A stretch of 64,000 bases of DNA from Acidimicrobiia bacterium (GTDB lineage: Bacteria; Actinomycetota; Acidimicrobiia; IMCC26256; PALSA-610): assembly GCA_026002935.1 (NCBI GenBank), contig BPGH01000001.1:2326001-2390000 (forward strand), given 5' to 3'. How positions within the stretch are numbered: position 1 is the first letter of the stretch; each line of letters starts with the position of its first letter. Positions 1-8,113 of this stretch are shown piece after piece. The notes below the pieces were generated by a model. That model saw only the letters and a list, made by a program, of their open reading frames with translations. It had not been told where the DNA came from and searched no databases. The position numbers were made by a program, and so were the translations under genes.

Positions 1-193
1 GCGTCGAGACGTCCGCGACGAGCGGCACACAGCCGCCGCCGATGCGGGCCGCCGCCGCCTCGACCGCGTCGCGCCGCCGGCCGCAGATCGCGACCTGCAC
101 CCCCTCGCGCGCGAGCGCCTGCGCGACCCCGTACCCGAGGCCCTGCGACGCGGCGGCGACGGCCGCCCGCCGCCCTGCGATGCCCAGGTCCAT
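1..193 (-). CDS. Short-chain dehydrogenase/reductase, N-terminal fragment
   Basis: About 64 N-terminal residues of a protein that runs off the left edge. It begins MDLGIAGRRAAVAAASQGLG; the ASQGLGYG stretch is a glycine-rich TGxxxGxG-type Rossmann loop, and 'AICGRRRDAVEAAAARI' matches the strand-helix that sets NAD(P) specificity in the SDR family (the paired arginines favour NADPH). The ATG at 193 is preceded by GGGAGG. It lies downstream of the cox-like accessory genes on the same strand, 30 bp after the XdhC stop, so it may be cotranscribed. Substrate cannot be inferred because the catalytic YxxxK region is outside the window. Confidence 0.8.
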   Translation of the reverse strand, partial: MDLGIAGRRAAVAAASQGLGYGVAQALAREGVQVAICGRRRDAVEAAAARIGGGCVPLVADVST

Positions 194-223
194 GCCCTGC
201 CTCCCGTCGCGTGCCGCCGGTGG

Positions 224-1006
224 TCAGTGGATCGGGCCCGCCGTGTCGCGCAGGGGACGTCCCTGGCGGCCGGTGCGGGCCGCGACGATCTCGGCGCAGA
301 TCGAGATCGCGGTCTCCTCCGGCGTGCGCGCCCCGATGTCGAGGCCGATCGGGGACCGGACGCGCGCCAGGTCCTCGTCGGTGAGGCCCGCGTCGCGCAG
401 CCGGGCCAGGCGGCCCTCGTGCGTGCGGCGCGAACCCATCGCCCCGATGTAGCCGACCCCCGTCCGCACCGCCGCGGCGATGGCCGGGACGTCGAACTTG
501 TGGTCGTGGGTGAGCACGCACACGGCGTCGCGCGGGCCCAGCTCGTCGCCGACCTTCGCGAGGTGGCGGTCGGGCCAGTCGTTCACGACCTCGTCGGCCA
601 GCGGGAACCGCTGCACGGTCGCGAACACCGCCCGGGCGTCGCAGACCGTGACCCGGTAGCCCAGCACCTTGGCGACCCGCACGAGCGCCCCCGTGAAGTC
701 GACCGCCCCGAAGACGATCATGCGCGGCGGCGGCGCGAAGGACTCGATGAAGACGTGTACGGCGTCCTCCCGTGCCTCGCCGTGCGCGCCGTAGTGGCGG
801 GTCGAGGTGAGGCCCGCCTCCAGCTCGGCGAGCGTGTCACGGGCGACGACCCGGTCGAGGTCGGGGTCCCCGAGCGTGCCGAGCGGCTCCTCGCCCGGCC
901 GCACCAGCAGCTTCGCGCCCACGTGCGGCCCGGCGATCACCGTCGCGAGCGCGACGGGGCGCCCGGCGCGCAGCAGGTCGCGCAGCTCCTCGTAGACCGT
1001 CCCCAC
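224..1006 (-). CDS. XdhC/CoxF family molybdenum hydroxylase maturation protein
   Basis: 260 residues. The N-terminal third is an XdhC-type domain (LLRAGRPVALATVIAGP) and the C-terminal two thirds form the XdhC Rossmann domain: 'MIVFGAVDFTGALVRVAKVLGYRV' at about residue 95, then 'CDARAVFATVQRFP', 'VCVLTHDHKFD' and 'YIGAMGSRRTHEGR', with 'SPIGLDIGARTPEETAISI' near the end. Family members bind molybdenum cofactor and help sulfurate and insert it into xanthine dehydrogenase or CO-dehydrogenase-type enzymes in the cytoplasm. It follows a short XdhC-like gene by 6 bp and sits at the end of a MoxR-VWA-XdhC-XdhC run, the order seen in cox accessory clusters. The target enzyme is not in the window. 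Confidence 0.88.
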   Translation of the reverse strand: MGTVYEELRDLLRAGRPVALATVIAGPHVGAKLLVRPGEEPLGTLGDPDLDRVVARDTLAELEAGLTSTRHYGAHGEAREDAVHVFIESFAPPPRMIVFGAVDFTGALVRVAKVLGYRVTVCDARAVFATVQRFPLADEVVNDWPDRHLAKVGDELGPRDAVCVLTHDHKFDVPAIAAAVRTGVGYIGAMGSRRTHEGRLARLRDAGLTDEDLARVRSPIGLDIGARTPEETAISICAEIVAARTGRQGRPLRDTAGPIH

Positions 1007-1012
1007 CGCCGC

Positions 1013-1330
1013 CTACCAGTCGAGCGGTTCGACGAACACGTGGATCGTGCCGCCGCAGGTGAGCCCCACGGCGAAGGCCTCGTCGTCGGAGTACCCGAAC
1101 GAGACCACACCCCGCTCGCGCTCCCCCGCCAGCACCTCCAGGGCCGCCTCGACGACGGCACCCTCGACGCAGCCGCCCGACACGGAGCCCGCCACCTCGC
1201 CGGTGTCGCTCACGGCCATGGCCGCGCCGGGGTCACGCGGGCTCGACCCCTCGGTCCCGACGACGCGGGCGACCGCGACGCGCCGGCCCGCGGCCCGCCA
1301 TCGCTCGATGTCGTCGAGCACGTCCCTCAT
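1013..1330 (-). CDS. Short XdhC/CoxI-like protein (N-terminal domain only)
   Basis: 105 residues starting MRDVLDDIERWRAAGRRVAV. It contains only the conserved N-terminal XdhC module: 'VVGTEGSSPRDPGAAMAV', 'GEVAGSVSGGCVEGAVVEAA' and the 'GLTCGGTIHVFVEPL' segment with the conserved Cys of the family. The start ATG overlaps the stop of the upstream VWA gene by 4 bp (ATGA), so the start is well supported and translation is probably coupled. The C-terminal Rossmann half is absent here, but the next gene supplies one, so the two may act as a split pair (CoxI/CoxF-like). Stand-alone short XdhC proteins are known in actinobacteria, so this is not evidence of decay. Confidence 0.85.
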   Translation of the reverse strand: MRDVLDDIERWRAAGRRVAVARVVGTEGSSPRDPGAAMAVSDTGEVAGSVSGGCVEGAVVEAALEVLAGERERGVVSFGYSDDEAFAVGLTCGGTIHVFVEPLDW

Positions 1331-2442
1331 CGACCGATCACCTCCGCGAGCTCCTCCAGCGCGGCGAACGAGTGCCCCTCCACGAACTCGTCGACGTACG
1401 GCAGCGCCGCCGCCATCCCCTGCGCGAGCGGTGCGTAGCCGGGGGTCGCCTTCAGCGGGTTGACCCACACGACCCGGTGCGCGACGCGTGCCAGGCGCGC
1501 CATCTGCTCCGCCAGGAGCGCCGGGTCGCCGCGGTCCCAGCCGTCGGAGAGCACGACGACCACCGCGCCCCGCGCCGTGCCCCGCACGCCCCACTCGTCG
1601 TTGAACTCGCGCAGCACCGCGCCGAGGCGCGTCCCGCCCGACCAGTCGAGCACCCGCCGGGCGGCGTCGCGCAGGGCCGCGTCCGGGTCGCGCGACCGCA
1701 GTTCGCGGGTGATGCGCGTGAGGCGCGTCCCCAGGGCGAAGGCCTCGACGCGGGCCCGGCTGGTCACGGCGGCGTGCAGGAACCGGACGAACGCGCGCGC
1801 GTACGGCTCCATCGACCCGCTGACGTCGAGCAGCAGCACCAGCCGGCGCCGCTGCGGCGCGGGCGCCAGGTAGCGGCGCGCGATCGGCTCACCCCCGGCC
1901 CGCAGCGCGCACCGCACCGTGCGGCGGACGTCGGGGCTCGCGGTCCGGCGGCGGGAGGCGCGCCGCCGGCGCGACGGACGGGTCGCGCCCGCGAACCGCA
2001 GGTCGGCCATCAGCGCGCGCGCCTCGGCGAACTCGGCCGGGGTGTAGGACGCGAAGTCGCGGTGGCGCAGCACCTCGCGGGGGCTCCACCGGACGGTGAC
2101 GACCGGGACCTCGGGCCCGTCCGCGGCCTCGTCGTCGGCGGGTCCGTCGCCGTCGTCGAACGCGAGGGCCAGCTCGACCGCCGCCGGCCCGGGGCGCTCG
2201 CCGGGGCCGGGGGCCCCGCCCGCCCAGAACGCCTCGAAGGCCGCGTCGTAGGTCGCGACCGCCTCGGGCCGCTTCACCAGTGTCGCCCGCCCGGCCCAGT
2301 ACACGTCGTCGCGGCGGGCGAGGCCGACGCACGCCAGCGCGCGGGCGAGGTCGAGCGTCGCGCCCACCGGGACGTCGAGGCCCGCCGCGCGCAGCACGCG
2401 CGCGAACGCGACGGCGATCCGGTCGGCGGCGGGCTCAGGCAC
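1327..2442 (-). CDS. CoxE-like von Willebrand factor A domain protein
   Basis: 371 residues. The C-terminal half is a VWA domain with a MIDAS motif (RLVLLLDVSGSMEPYARAF, DxSxS at about residue 200), a later conserved Thr (WSGGTRLG) and 'VVVLSDGWDRGD'. The N-terminal half is a helical region followed by an Arg-rich linker (RPSRRRRASRRR). CoxE-type proteins work with a MoxR AAA ATPase (CoxD) to mature the Mo-Cu or Mo centre of CO-dehydrogenase-like enzymes. I chose the GTG at 2442 (V-P-E-P-A-A-D-R), which overlaps the end of the ATPase gene by 8 bp. An ATGA overlap with the XdhC gene follows. All of this suggests one operon. Confidence 0.88.
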   Translation of the reverse strand: MPEPAADRIAVAFARVLRAAGLDVPVGATLDLARALACVGLARRDDVYWAGRATLVKRPEAVATYDAAFEAFWAGGAPGPGERPGPAAVELALAFDDGDGPADDEAADGPEVPVVTVRWSPREVLRHRDFASYTPAEFAEARALMADLRFAGATRPSRRRRASRRRTASPDVRRTVRCALRAGGEPIARRYLAPAPQRRRLVLLLDVSGSMEPYARAFVRFLHAAVTSRARVEAFALGTRLTRITRELRSRDPDAALRDAARRVLDWSGGTRLGAVLREFNDEWGVRGTARGAVVVVLSDGWDRGDPALLAEQMARLARVAHRVVWVNPLKATPGYAPLAQGMAAALPYVDEFVEGHSFAALEELAEVIGR

Positions 2443-3334
2443 TGCGCGCCACCGCCGCCTCCACGAGCGCGCCGACGCCGTGTGCCCGCACGCGCTCCTG
2501 GTCCTCCCGGTACTTGAGGATCGTGCCGAGCGTGACGTCGACCGTCTTCTCGTCGAGCCGGGCCGTACCCAGCGTCGCGAGCGCCTGCGCCCAGTCGATC
2601 GTCTCGGCCACGCCCGGCGGCTTGTACAGCTCGAGCCGGCGCAGCGCCTCCACCGCGGCGGCCACGTCGCGGGCGAGCGCGTCGGGCACCCCGGGTGCGC
2701 GTACCCGCAGGATCGCCAGCTCGCGCTCGAAGTCGGGGTGCGGGATCCAGTGGTAGAGGCACCGGCGCTTGAGCGCGTCGTGCACGTCACGCGTCCGGTT
2801 CGAGGTGAGCACGACGATCGGGGGCACCTCGGCCCGCACGACGCCGAGCTCCGGCACCGAGACCGCCCAGTCGGAGAGGATCTCGAGCAGGAACGCCTCG
2901 AACTCGTCGTCGGCGCGGTCGATCTCGTCGACGAGCAGCACCGGGGGGACGTCCCCCTCGTGCGCCACGGCGGCGAGCAGCGGGCGCTTGACGAGGAAGC
3001 GGTCGGAGTAGAGCTCGTCCTCGACCACCTCGCCGCCACCGGCCTCGACCGCCCGGAGGTGCAGCAACTGGCGCGAGTAGTCCCATTCGTACACGGCCTG
3101 CGCGGCGTCGATGCCCTCGTAGCACTGGAGCCGCAGCAGCTCGCCGCCGGTCCAGCGCGCGAGGACCTTGGCCACCTCGGTCTTGCCGACCCCCGCCTCG
3201 CCCTCGAGCAGCAGCGGCCGCTCCAGGGCCAGGGCCAGGAAGATCGAGGTGGCGAGCCCCTCGTCGGCCAGGTAGTCGTGGGCGGCGAGGCCGCGGCGCA
3301 CGTCGTCGACGGTCCGGGGAGCGGTGCGCACCAC
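2435..3334 (-). CDS. MoxR-family AAA+ ATPase, CoxD-like
   Basis: About 299 residues. Walker A is LLLEGEAGVGKTEVAKVLA (near residue 50) and Walker B is 'VLLVDEIDRADDEFEAFLLE'; sensor 1 (IVVLTSNRTRDVHDALKRRC) and the arginine finger region follow. 'LQCYEGIDAAQAVYEWDY' is typical of CoxD rather than of generic MoxR. The role is ATP-dependent remodelling during metal-centre maturation together with the VWA protein next door. The start is one of two adjacent GTG codons at 3334 and 3331. Only 37 bp separate it from the divergent deacylase gene, so the two promoters must overlap. Confidence 0.9.
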   Translation of the reverse strand: MVRTAPRTVDDVRRGLAAHDYLADEGLATSIFLALALERPLLLEGEAGVGKTEVAKVLARWTGGELLRLQCYEGIDAAQAVYEWDYSRQLLHLRAVEAGGGEVVEDELYSDRFLVKRPLLAAVAHEGDVPPVLLVDEIDRADDEFEAFLLEILSDWAVSVPELGVVRAEVPPIVVLTSNRTRDVHDALKRRCLYHWIPHPDFERELAILRVRAPGVPDALARDVAAAVEALRRLELYKPPGVAETIDWAQALATLGTARLDEKTVDVTLGTILKYREDQERVRAHGVGALVEAAVARSA

Positions 3335-3358
3335 GTCGCCAGGGTAACCCGCACGCCG

Positions 3359-3364
3359 TAGTGT
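3359..3364 (+). promoter_or_regulatory. Putative -10 element of a leaderless promoter (TAGTGT)
   Basis: TAGTGT ends 7 nt before the ATG at 3372. That spacing would place transcription initiation at or next to the A of the start codon, and there is no Shine-Dalgarno sequence in between. No clear -35 box is visible. The same arrangement recurs at four other genes in the window. Confidence 0.5.
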
Positions 3365-3371
3365 TCCGCCC

Positions 3372-5057
3372 ATGACCCACGACGTCGTCGTGCGCGGCGG
3401 GACGGTCGTCGACGGCACCGGCGCCCCGCCGCGGCGCGCCGACGTCGCGATCGACGGGGACCGGGTCGTCGCGGTCGGCGACCTCGACGCCGGCGGGCGG
3501 CGCGAGATCGACGCGTCCGGCGCGTACGTGACGCCGGGCTTCGTCGACGTGCACACGCACCTCGACGCGCAGCTCGCCTGGGACCCCGACGCCACCTCGT
3601 CGTGCTGGCACGGCGTCACCTCCGTCGTGCTCGGCAACTGCGGCGTCGCCTTCGCCCCCGTGCGGCCCGGCCAGGAGGCGTGGCTCGCGGAGCTCATGGA
3701 GTCGGTGGAGGACGTCCCCGCCGCGTCGATCCTCGCCGGCCTGCGGTTCGGCTGGGAGACCTACGGCGAGTACCTCGCCGCGGTCGACGACATGCCCAAG
3801 GGCGTCAACGTGGGCGGCATGGTCGGCCACTGCGCGCTGCGCCACTACGTGATGGGCGAGCGCGCCCTCGACGACGACCCCGCGACCCCCGACGAGATCG
3901 CCGCGATGTGCGCCCTCGTGGACGAGGCGATGGAGGCGGGGGCGCTGGGGTTCTCGACGTCGCGTACGTTGCTGCACCGCGTGCCCGACGGCCGCCCGGT
4001 GCCGGGCACCTGGGCGCGGGAGGACGAGCTCCTCGCGATCGCGGGCGTGCTCGGCGCGCACGGCAAGGGGGTCTACGAGGTGGCGCCCCGGTTCGAGCGC
4101 CCCGGGGAGCACCACGAGGGCACCCGCGCCGAGGTGCACTGGATGGCCGAGGTGAACCGCCGCACCGGCCGGCCCGTCACCTTCGGGCTCGCCCAGAGCG
4201 ACGCCGGGCCGGACCTCTACCGCGTCGTGCTCGGCCTCGTGGACGAGGAGGCCCGCGCCGGGGCCGAGCTGCGGCCCCAGACCACCGCGCGCGGGATCGG
4301 CCTGCTCTTCGGGCTGCACCACCGGACCTTCTTCGACGCCGCGCCCGGGTGGCGGGCGCTGCGCGACCTGCCGCTCGAGGAGCGCCTCGCCGCGCTCGAC
4401 GACGGCGAGCGCCGCGGCGCGCTGGTGCGCGAGGCCGAGGCCCACACCCCGCCGCTGCCGTGGGACGGCGTGTACGTGCTCACCGACGGCGACGTCGACT
4501 ACTCGGAGGACCGCACGCGCTCGCTCGGGGCGATCGCCGCGCGCGCGGGCGAGTCGGTGGCGGCGGCGTTCGTCCGCATCGCACGCGCCACCCGGGGCCG
4601 GGCGGTGTTCAGCTTCCCGTTCCTCAACCAGCGGATGGCCGCCGTCGAGGAGATGCTCGGCCACCCGCGGATCCTCGTCGGCCTCGGCGACTCCGGCGCG
4701 CACGTCGGGATGATCATGGACGCGTCGCTGCCGACGTGGTTCCTCCTCCACTGGGTGCGCGACCGCGGCCGCTTCACGGTCGCGGACGGGATCCGGCGGC
4801 TGACCTCCGACCCGGCGGCGCTGTTCGGGCTGCGGGGCCGGGGGATCCTGGCGCCGGGTGCGTTCGCCGACGTGAACGTGGTCGACCTCGACGCGCTGGC
4901 GCTCCCGGTCCCGGAGTACGTGACCGACTTCCCCGGCGGCGCCGGGCGTTACGTGCAGCGATCGTCCGGCTACCGTTGCACCCTGGTGAACGGCCAGGTC
5001 TTCGTCGCCGACGGCGTGCCCACCGGCGCCCGCGCCGGGGTGACACTGCGGCCATGA
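3372..5057 (+). CDS. N-acyl-D-amino-acid deacylase family amidohydrolase
   Basis: 561 residues, a full-length member of the D-aminoacylase branch of the amidohydrolase superfamily. It has the N-terminal beta-sandwich strand (VVRGGTVVDGTGAPPRRADV), the HxH metal site in VDVHTHLDAQ (about residue 68), the metal-ligand Cys region GNCGVAFAPV, 'GALGFSTSRTLLH', and the C-terminal 'LVGLGDSGAHVGM' and 'LTSDPAALFGLRGRG'. Family members hydrolyse N-acyl-D-amino acids or related cyclic amides and use zinc in the cytosol. The start ATG lies just after a -10-like hexamer. The stop overlaps the next start by 4 bp, so it is probably coexpressed with the dioxygenase-like gene. The exact substrate is unknown. 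Confidence 0.88.
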   Translation: MTHDVVVRGGTVVDGTGAPPRRADVAIDGDRVVAVGDLDAGGRREIDASGAYVTPGFVDVHTHLDAQLAWDPDATSSCWHGVTSVVLGNCGVAFAPVRPGQEAWLAELMESVEDVPAASILAGLRFGWETYGEYLAAVDDMPKGVNVGGMVGHCALRHYVMGERALDDDPATPDEIAAMCALVDEAMEAGALGFSTSRTLLHRVPDGRPVPGTWAREDELLAIAGVLGAHGKGVYEVAPRFERPGEHHEGTRAEVHWMAEVNRRTGRPVTFGLAQSDAGPDLYRVVLGLVDEEARAGAELRPQTTARGIGLLFGLHHRTFFDAAPGWRALRDLPLEERLAALDDGERRGALVREAEAHTPPLPWDGVYVLTDGDVDYSEDRTRSLGAIAARAGESVAAAFVRIARATRGRAVFSFPFLNQRMAAVEEMLGHPRILVGLGDSGAHVGMIMDASLPTWFLLHWVRDRGRFTVADGIRRLTSDPAALFGLRGRGILAPGAFADVNVVDLDALALPVPEYVTDFPGGAGRYVQRSSGYRCTLVNGQVFVADGVPTGARAGVTLRP

Positions 5058-5911
5058 CCCTCCTCGCGGACCCCGGGGTCGCCGTCGCGCACCGGCTGAC
5101 CGACGCCGAGCGCGCGGCGTTCGAGCGGGACGGCTTCCTCCTGCTGCGCCAGGTCCTCGACCCCGAACGCCGTTCCGCCCTGCTGCGCGCCGCCGAGCGG
5201 CTCGACGCCGAGTACCGCGCGGAGCCGGGCGTCACGCCGCACCACGTGTGCAACCGCCACGACCTGATCGAGGCGGACGACGCCTTCCTCGACCTCGTCG
5301 ACCTCCCGACGGTCTTCCCGAAGGTCTTCGGGATCCTCGGCTGGAACATCCAGCTCTTCCACACCCAGCTCGTCGTGACACCCCCGGCGCCGGCGGGCGC
5401 CCCCGCCGGCGGCTACGGGTGGCACCAGGACAACAACCGGATGAACCTCGACTTCGAGACGCCGCCCCCCCACCCGAGGGTGTCGGTGAAGGTCGGCTAC
5501 TTCCTCACCGACCTCCCGCGGCCCGGCATGGGCAACCTGTGCGTCGTGCCGGGCAGCCACCGCCTGGGCCGGCCCGACGTCCCGCTCGGGGAACAGCCCC
5601 CCGGCGCGACCGAGGTCACCGCCGCGGCCGGCGACGCGATCCTGTTCGACCGCCGGATCTGGCACGCCGCGAGCACCAACACCTCCGACACGACGCGCGT
5701 GTTCCTGACGTACGGGTACTCCTACCGGTGGCTGCGGCCCAAGTCGCGCATGCAGCACGACGCGCTCTTCGCGCGCTGCGACCCGGTGCGCCGCCAGCTC
5801 CTCGGCGCGGCCCCGACCGGCGCGAACGGCTACTTCGACCCGGCCGACGAGGACGTACCGTTGCGCGGCTGGATCCGGGCCCACCTCGGCGACGGCGCCG
5901 TCACCCCCTGA
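5054..5911 (+). CDS. Phytanoyl-CoA dioxygenase (PhyH) family protein
   Basis: 285 residues. The Fe(II)/2-oxoglutarate dioxygenase fold is shown by 'FERDGFLLLRQVLDPE' at the N-terminus, the HxD half of the facial triad in YGWHQDNNRMNLD (about residue 125), and the distal His in FDRRIWHAAS followed by 'TRVFLTYGYSYRWL'. 'GNLCVVPGSHRLGRPDVP' is a typical PhyH loop. The reaction would be hydroxylation of a small molecule or lipid coupled to 2-oxoglutarate decarboxylation; the substrate is unknown. ATG at 5054 overlaps the deacylase stop (ATGA). A GC-rich palindrome follows the stop codon. Pairing with a D-aminoacylase suggests catabolism of one compound class, but that is inference. Confidence 0.86.
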   Translation: MTLLADPGVAVAHRLTDAERAAFERDGFLLLRQVLDPERRSALLRAAERLDAEYRAEPGVTPHHVCNRHDLIEADDAFLDLVDLPTVFPKVFGILGWNIQLFHTQLVVTPPAPAGAPAGGYGWHQDNNRMNLDFETPPPHPRVSVKVGYFLTDLPRPGMGNLCVVPGSHRLGRPDVPLGEQPPGATEVTAAAGDAILFDRRIWHAASTNTSDTTRVFLTYGYSYRWLRPKSRMQHDALFARCDPVRRQLLGAAPTGANGYFDPADEDVPLRGWIRAHLGDGAVTP

Positions 5912-5927
5912 CCGGGGCGGCGCCCGC

Positions 5928-5949
5928 CCCGCCCCGCCGGCGGGGCGGG
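5928..5949 (+). terminator. GC-rich palindrome, putative terminator
   Basis: A perfect 22-nt palindrome (arms CCCGCCCCGCC and GGCGGGGCGGG) lies 16 bp after the dioxygenase stop. There is no T-tract, as is usual in very GC-rich actinobacteria. It probably ends the deacylase-dioxygenase transcript. Confidence 0.45.
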
Positions 5950-6029
5950 AGCACGAGATCCCCGAGCCGAGCCGCGATAATCGGGACCGGTCCCCCACCC
6001 CGAAGGGCCGAGGAACCTCGAGACACCCC

Positions 6030-8054
6030 GTGACGAAGGTATCCCGGGCCCCCACGGCCCCCGTCGCCCGCGCATCGCTGCGCTACGTGCCCGGCATCGA
6101 CGGCCTCCGCGCGGTCTCGGTGCTGGCCGTGCTCGTCTACCACTACTTCGAGCTCGGCCAGGCGGGCGGGCTGGGCGGGCCGATGCACAACTGGATGCCC
6201 GGCGGCTTCCTGGGCGTCGAGGTGTTCTTCGTCATCAGCGGCTACCTCATCACCGCGCTGCTGCTGGCGGAGCGGCGACGTACCGGCCGGATCGCGCTCG
6301 GCGCCTTCTGGCTGCGGCGCGCGCGGCGGCTGCTCCCCGCGCTCGCGCTGATGCTCGCGGTCGTCGTGTGCTACGCGCTGGCGTTCCTGCCGGACGCGAT
6401 CGACGACCTGCGGCGCGACGTCGTCGGCGCGGTCACCTACACGAGCAACTGGTGGCAGATCGACCTGCCCTACGCCGCGCAGGAGGGCCGGCCGCCGCTG
6501 CTGCGCCACCTGTGGTCGCTCGCGATCGAGGAGCAGTTCTACCTGGTCTGGCCGATCGCGCTCGTCGCAGGGCTGAAGCACCTCGGCCGCACGCGCATGC
6601 TCGCCGCGACCGTCGGCACCGCCCTCGCGTCGGCCGTGCTCATGGCGGCCGTGCGCGGTGACGGGCTGGGCGCGACCGATCCCTCCGCCGCGTACTTCTC
6701 GACCGTCACCCGCCTCTCGGGCCTGCTGCTCGGCAGCGCGCTCGCGTTCGTCTGGGTGCCGTACCGCATCCGCCGGCGGCCGGGACGCGGCGCCCGGCTG
6801 CTCCTCGACGCGGCCGGTGCGGCCGGCCTGTTCGTGCTGTGGCACGCCTTCCGCACCTGGCACTTCGAGGACCCCGGCACGTTCCGCGGGGGCTTCCTGC
6901 TCGTCGACCTCGCGACGTTGCTCGTGATCGCCGCGACCGTGCACCCGGTCTCGGACGTCGGCCGCCTGCTCGCGCTGCGCCCGCTCGTGTGGGTCGGCCA
7001 GCGCTCGTACGGCATCTACCTGTGGCACTACCCGATCTTCGCGATCACCCGCCCGAACCTCGACAACACGTGGTGGCCGCCCGCGGTCGTGGTCGTCCGG
7101 TTCGGCCTGACCCTGGCGATCGCCGCGCTCTCGTACCGCTACGTCGAGGTCCCCATCCGTCAGGGCGCGATCGGCCGGTACGTGGAACGGGTCCGCACCG
7201 CGCGCGGCGGCCACCGCCGCCGCCTCGCGCTCGGCGGGCTCGGCGCCGTGCTGACCGTCTCGCTGGTGGCCGTGTCGCTCGGGGCGACGCTCGCCGGCGC
7301 CGACTCGCGCCGTGGCGACGAGCAGGAGGCCGGTGCGGGTGACGGCGAGGACGGCGACGCGCTCGACCCCGACGCGATCGCCGTCATCTGCTCGACCGCG
7401 CCGCCCGGCGACGCGCGGCTCGCCGGGCTCTGCGCCGACGTGACGCCGGCCGGCGGGCGCACCACCACCGACACCACCGGGCGGGCCGGCTCCTCGGCGC
7501 CCACCGGCACGGGCGCCACCACGCCGTCGACGACGGCGGCGCCGACGACCACCGCCCCGCCCGTCGTCTCCCCGATGGGCATCGGCGACTCGGTGATGGC
7601 CGGTGCGTCGAACGCACTGGCGCGCGCGATCCCGGGGATGATCGTCGACGCGATCAAGAGCCGGCAGTTCGCGCAGTCGATCAAGGTGGTCGAGGACTAC
7701 GCGTCCCTCGGGGTCACCCCCGAGGTGTTCGTCATCCACCTCGGCACCAACGGACGCTTCGGCGACGGCGAGTTCGATCATCTCATGGCGACGATCGGCG
7801 ACCGGCGCCTCGCCTACTTCCTCACCGCCCGCATGCCGCGGTCCTGGGAGGCCGAGGTGAACGCGACGCTCGCGCGGGGCGTGCAACGCCACCCCAACGC
7901 GCGGCTGCTCGACTGGCGCCAGTACGCCGGCTGCCACGCGGACTGGTTCACGACGGACGGCTACCACCTCACGACCGCCGGCCGCGCCGCGTACGCCGAG
8001 TTCGTGCGCCGGCACCTGCAGGAGGGCGGGGCGGGCCTCCAGTACTGCCCCTGA
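6030..8054 (+). CDS. Acyltransferase-3 membrane protein with C-terminal SGNH hydrolase-like domain
   Basis: 674 residues in two parts. Residues 1-400 form a polytopic acyltransferase-3 (OafA/YrhL) domain with about ten hydrophobic segments: 'YVPGIDGLRAVSVLAVLVYH' carries the conserved Arg and His, then 'FFVISGYLITALLL', 'FWLRRARRLLPAL' and 'LWSLAIEEQFYLVWP'. After a TM helix and a Thr/Pro/Ala-rich linker (about 450-510), the C-terminal part begins PMGIGDSVMAGASNAL, the block I Ser of an SGNH esterase, and ends DWFTTDGYHLTTAGRAAYA with the block V Asp/His. Such fusions O-acetylate cell-surface polysaccharide. The start is a GTG at 6030; GATAAT at 5976-5981 may be its -10 box. Confidence 0.9.
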   Translation: MTKVSRAPTAPVARASLRYVPGIDGLRAVSVLAVLVYHYFELGQAGGLGGPMHNWMPGGFLGVEVFFVISGYLITALLLAERRRTGRIALGAFWLRRARRLLPALALMLAVVVCYALAFLPDAIDDLRRDVVGAVTYTSNWWQIDLPYAAQEGRPPLLRHLWSLAIEEQFYLVWPIALVAGLKHLGRTRMLAATVGTALASAVLMAAVRGDGLGATDPSAAYFSTVTRLSGLLLGSALAFVWVPYRIRRRPGRGARLLLDAAGAAGLFVLWHAFRTWHFEDPGTFRGGFLLVDLATLLVIAATVHPVSDVGRLLALRPLVWVGQRSYGIYLWHYPIFAITRPNLDNTWWPPAVVVVRFGLTLAIAALSYRYVEVPIRQGAIGRYVERVRTARGGHRRRLALGGLGAVLTVSLVAVSLGATLAGADSRRGDEQEAGAGDGEDGDALDPDAIAVICSTAPPGDARLAGLCADVTPAGGRTTTDTTGRAGSSAPTGTGATTPSTTAAPTTTAPPVVSPMGIGDSVMAGASNALARAIPGMIVDAIKSRQFAQSIKVVEDYASLGVTPEVFVIHLGTNGRFGDGEFDHLMATIGDRRLAYFLTARMPRSWEAEVNATLARGVQRHPNARLLDWRQYAGCHADWFTTDGYHLTTAGRAAYAEFVRRHLQEGGAGLQYCP

Positions 8055-8113
8055 CCCGCCACGCGCGGGGACCGCGGGCCCCGCGGGCCGGGGGCGCGGC
8101 CGGGGCGGGCGTC

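Noticed and set aside
1013..1330. Truncated xdhC pseudogene
   Set aside because: The short protein has a coupled start, proper stop and all N-domain motifs, and short XdhC proteins occur in functional clusters.
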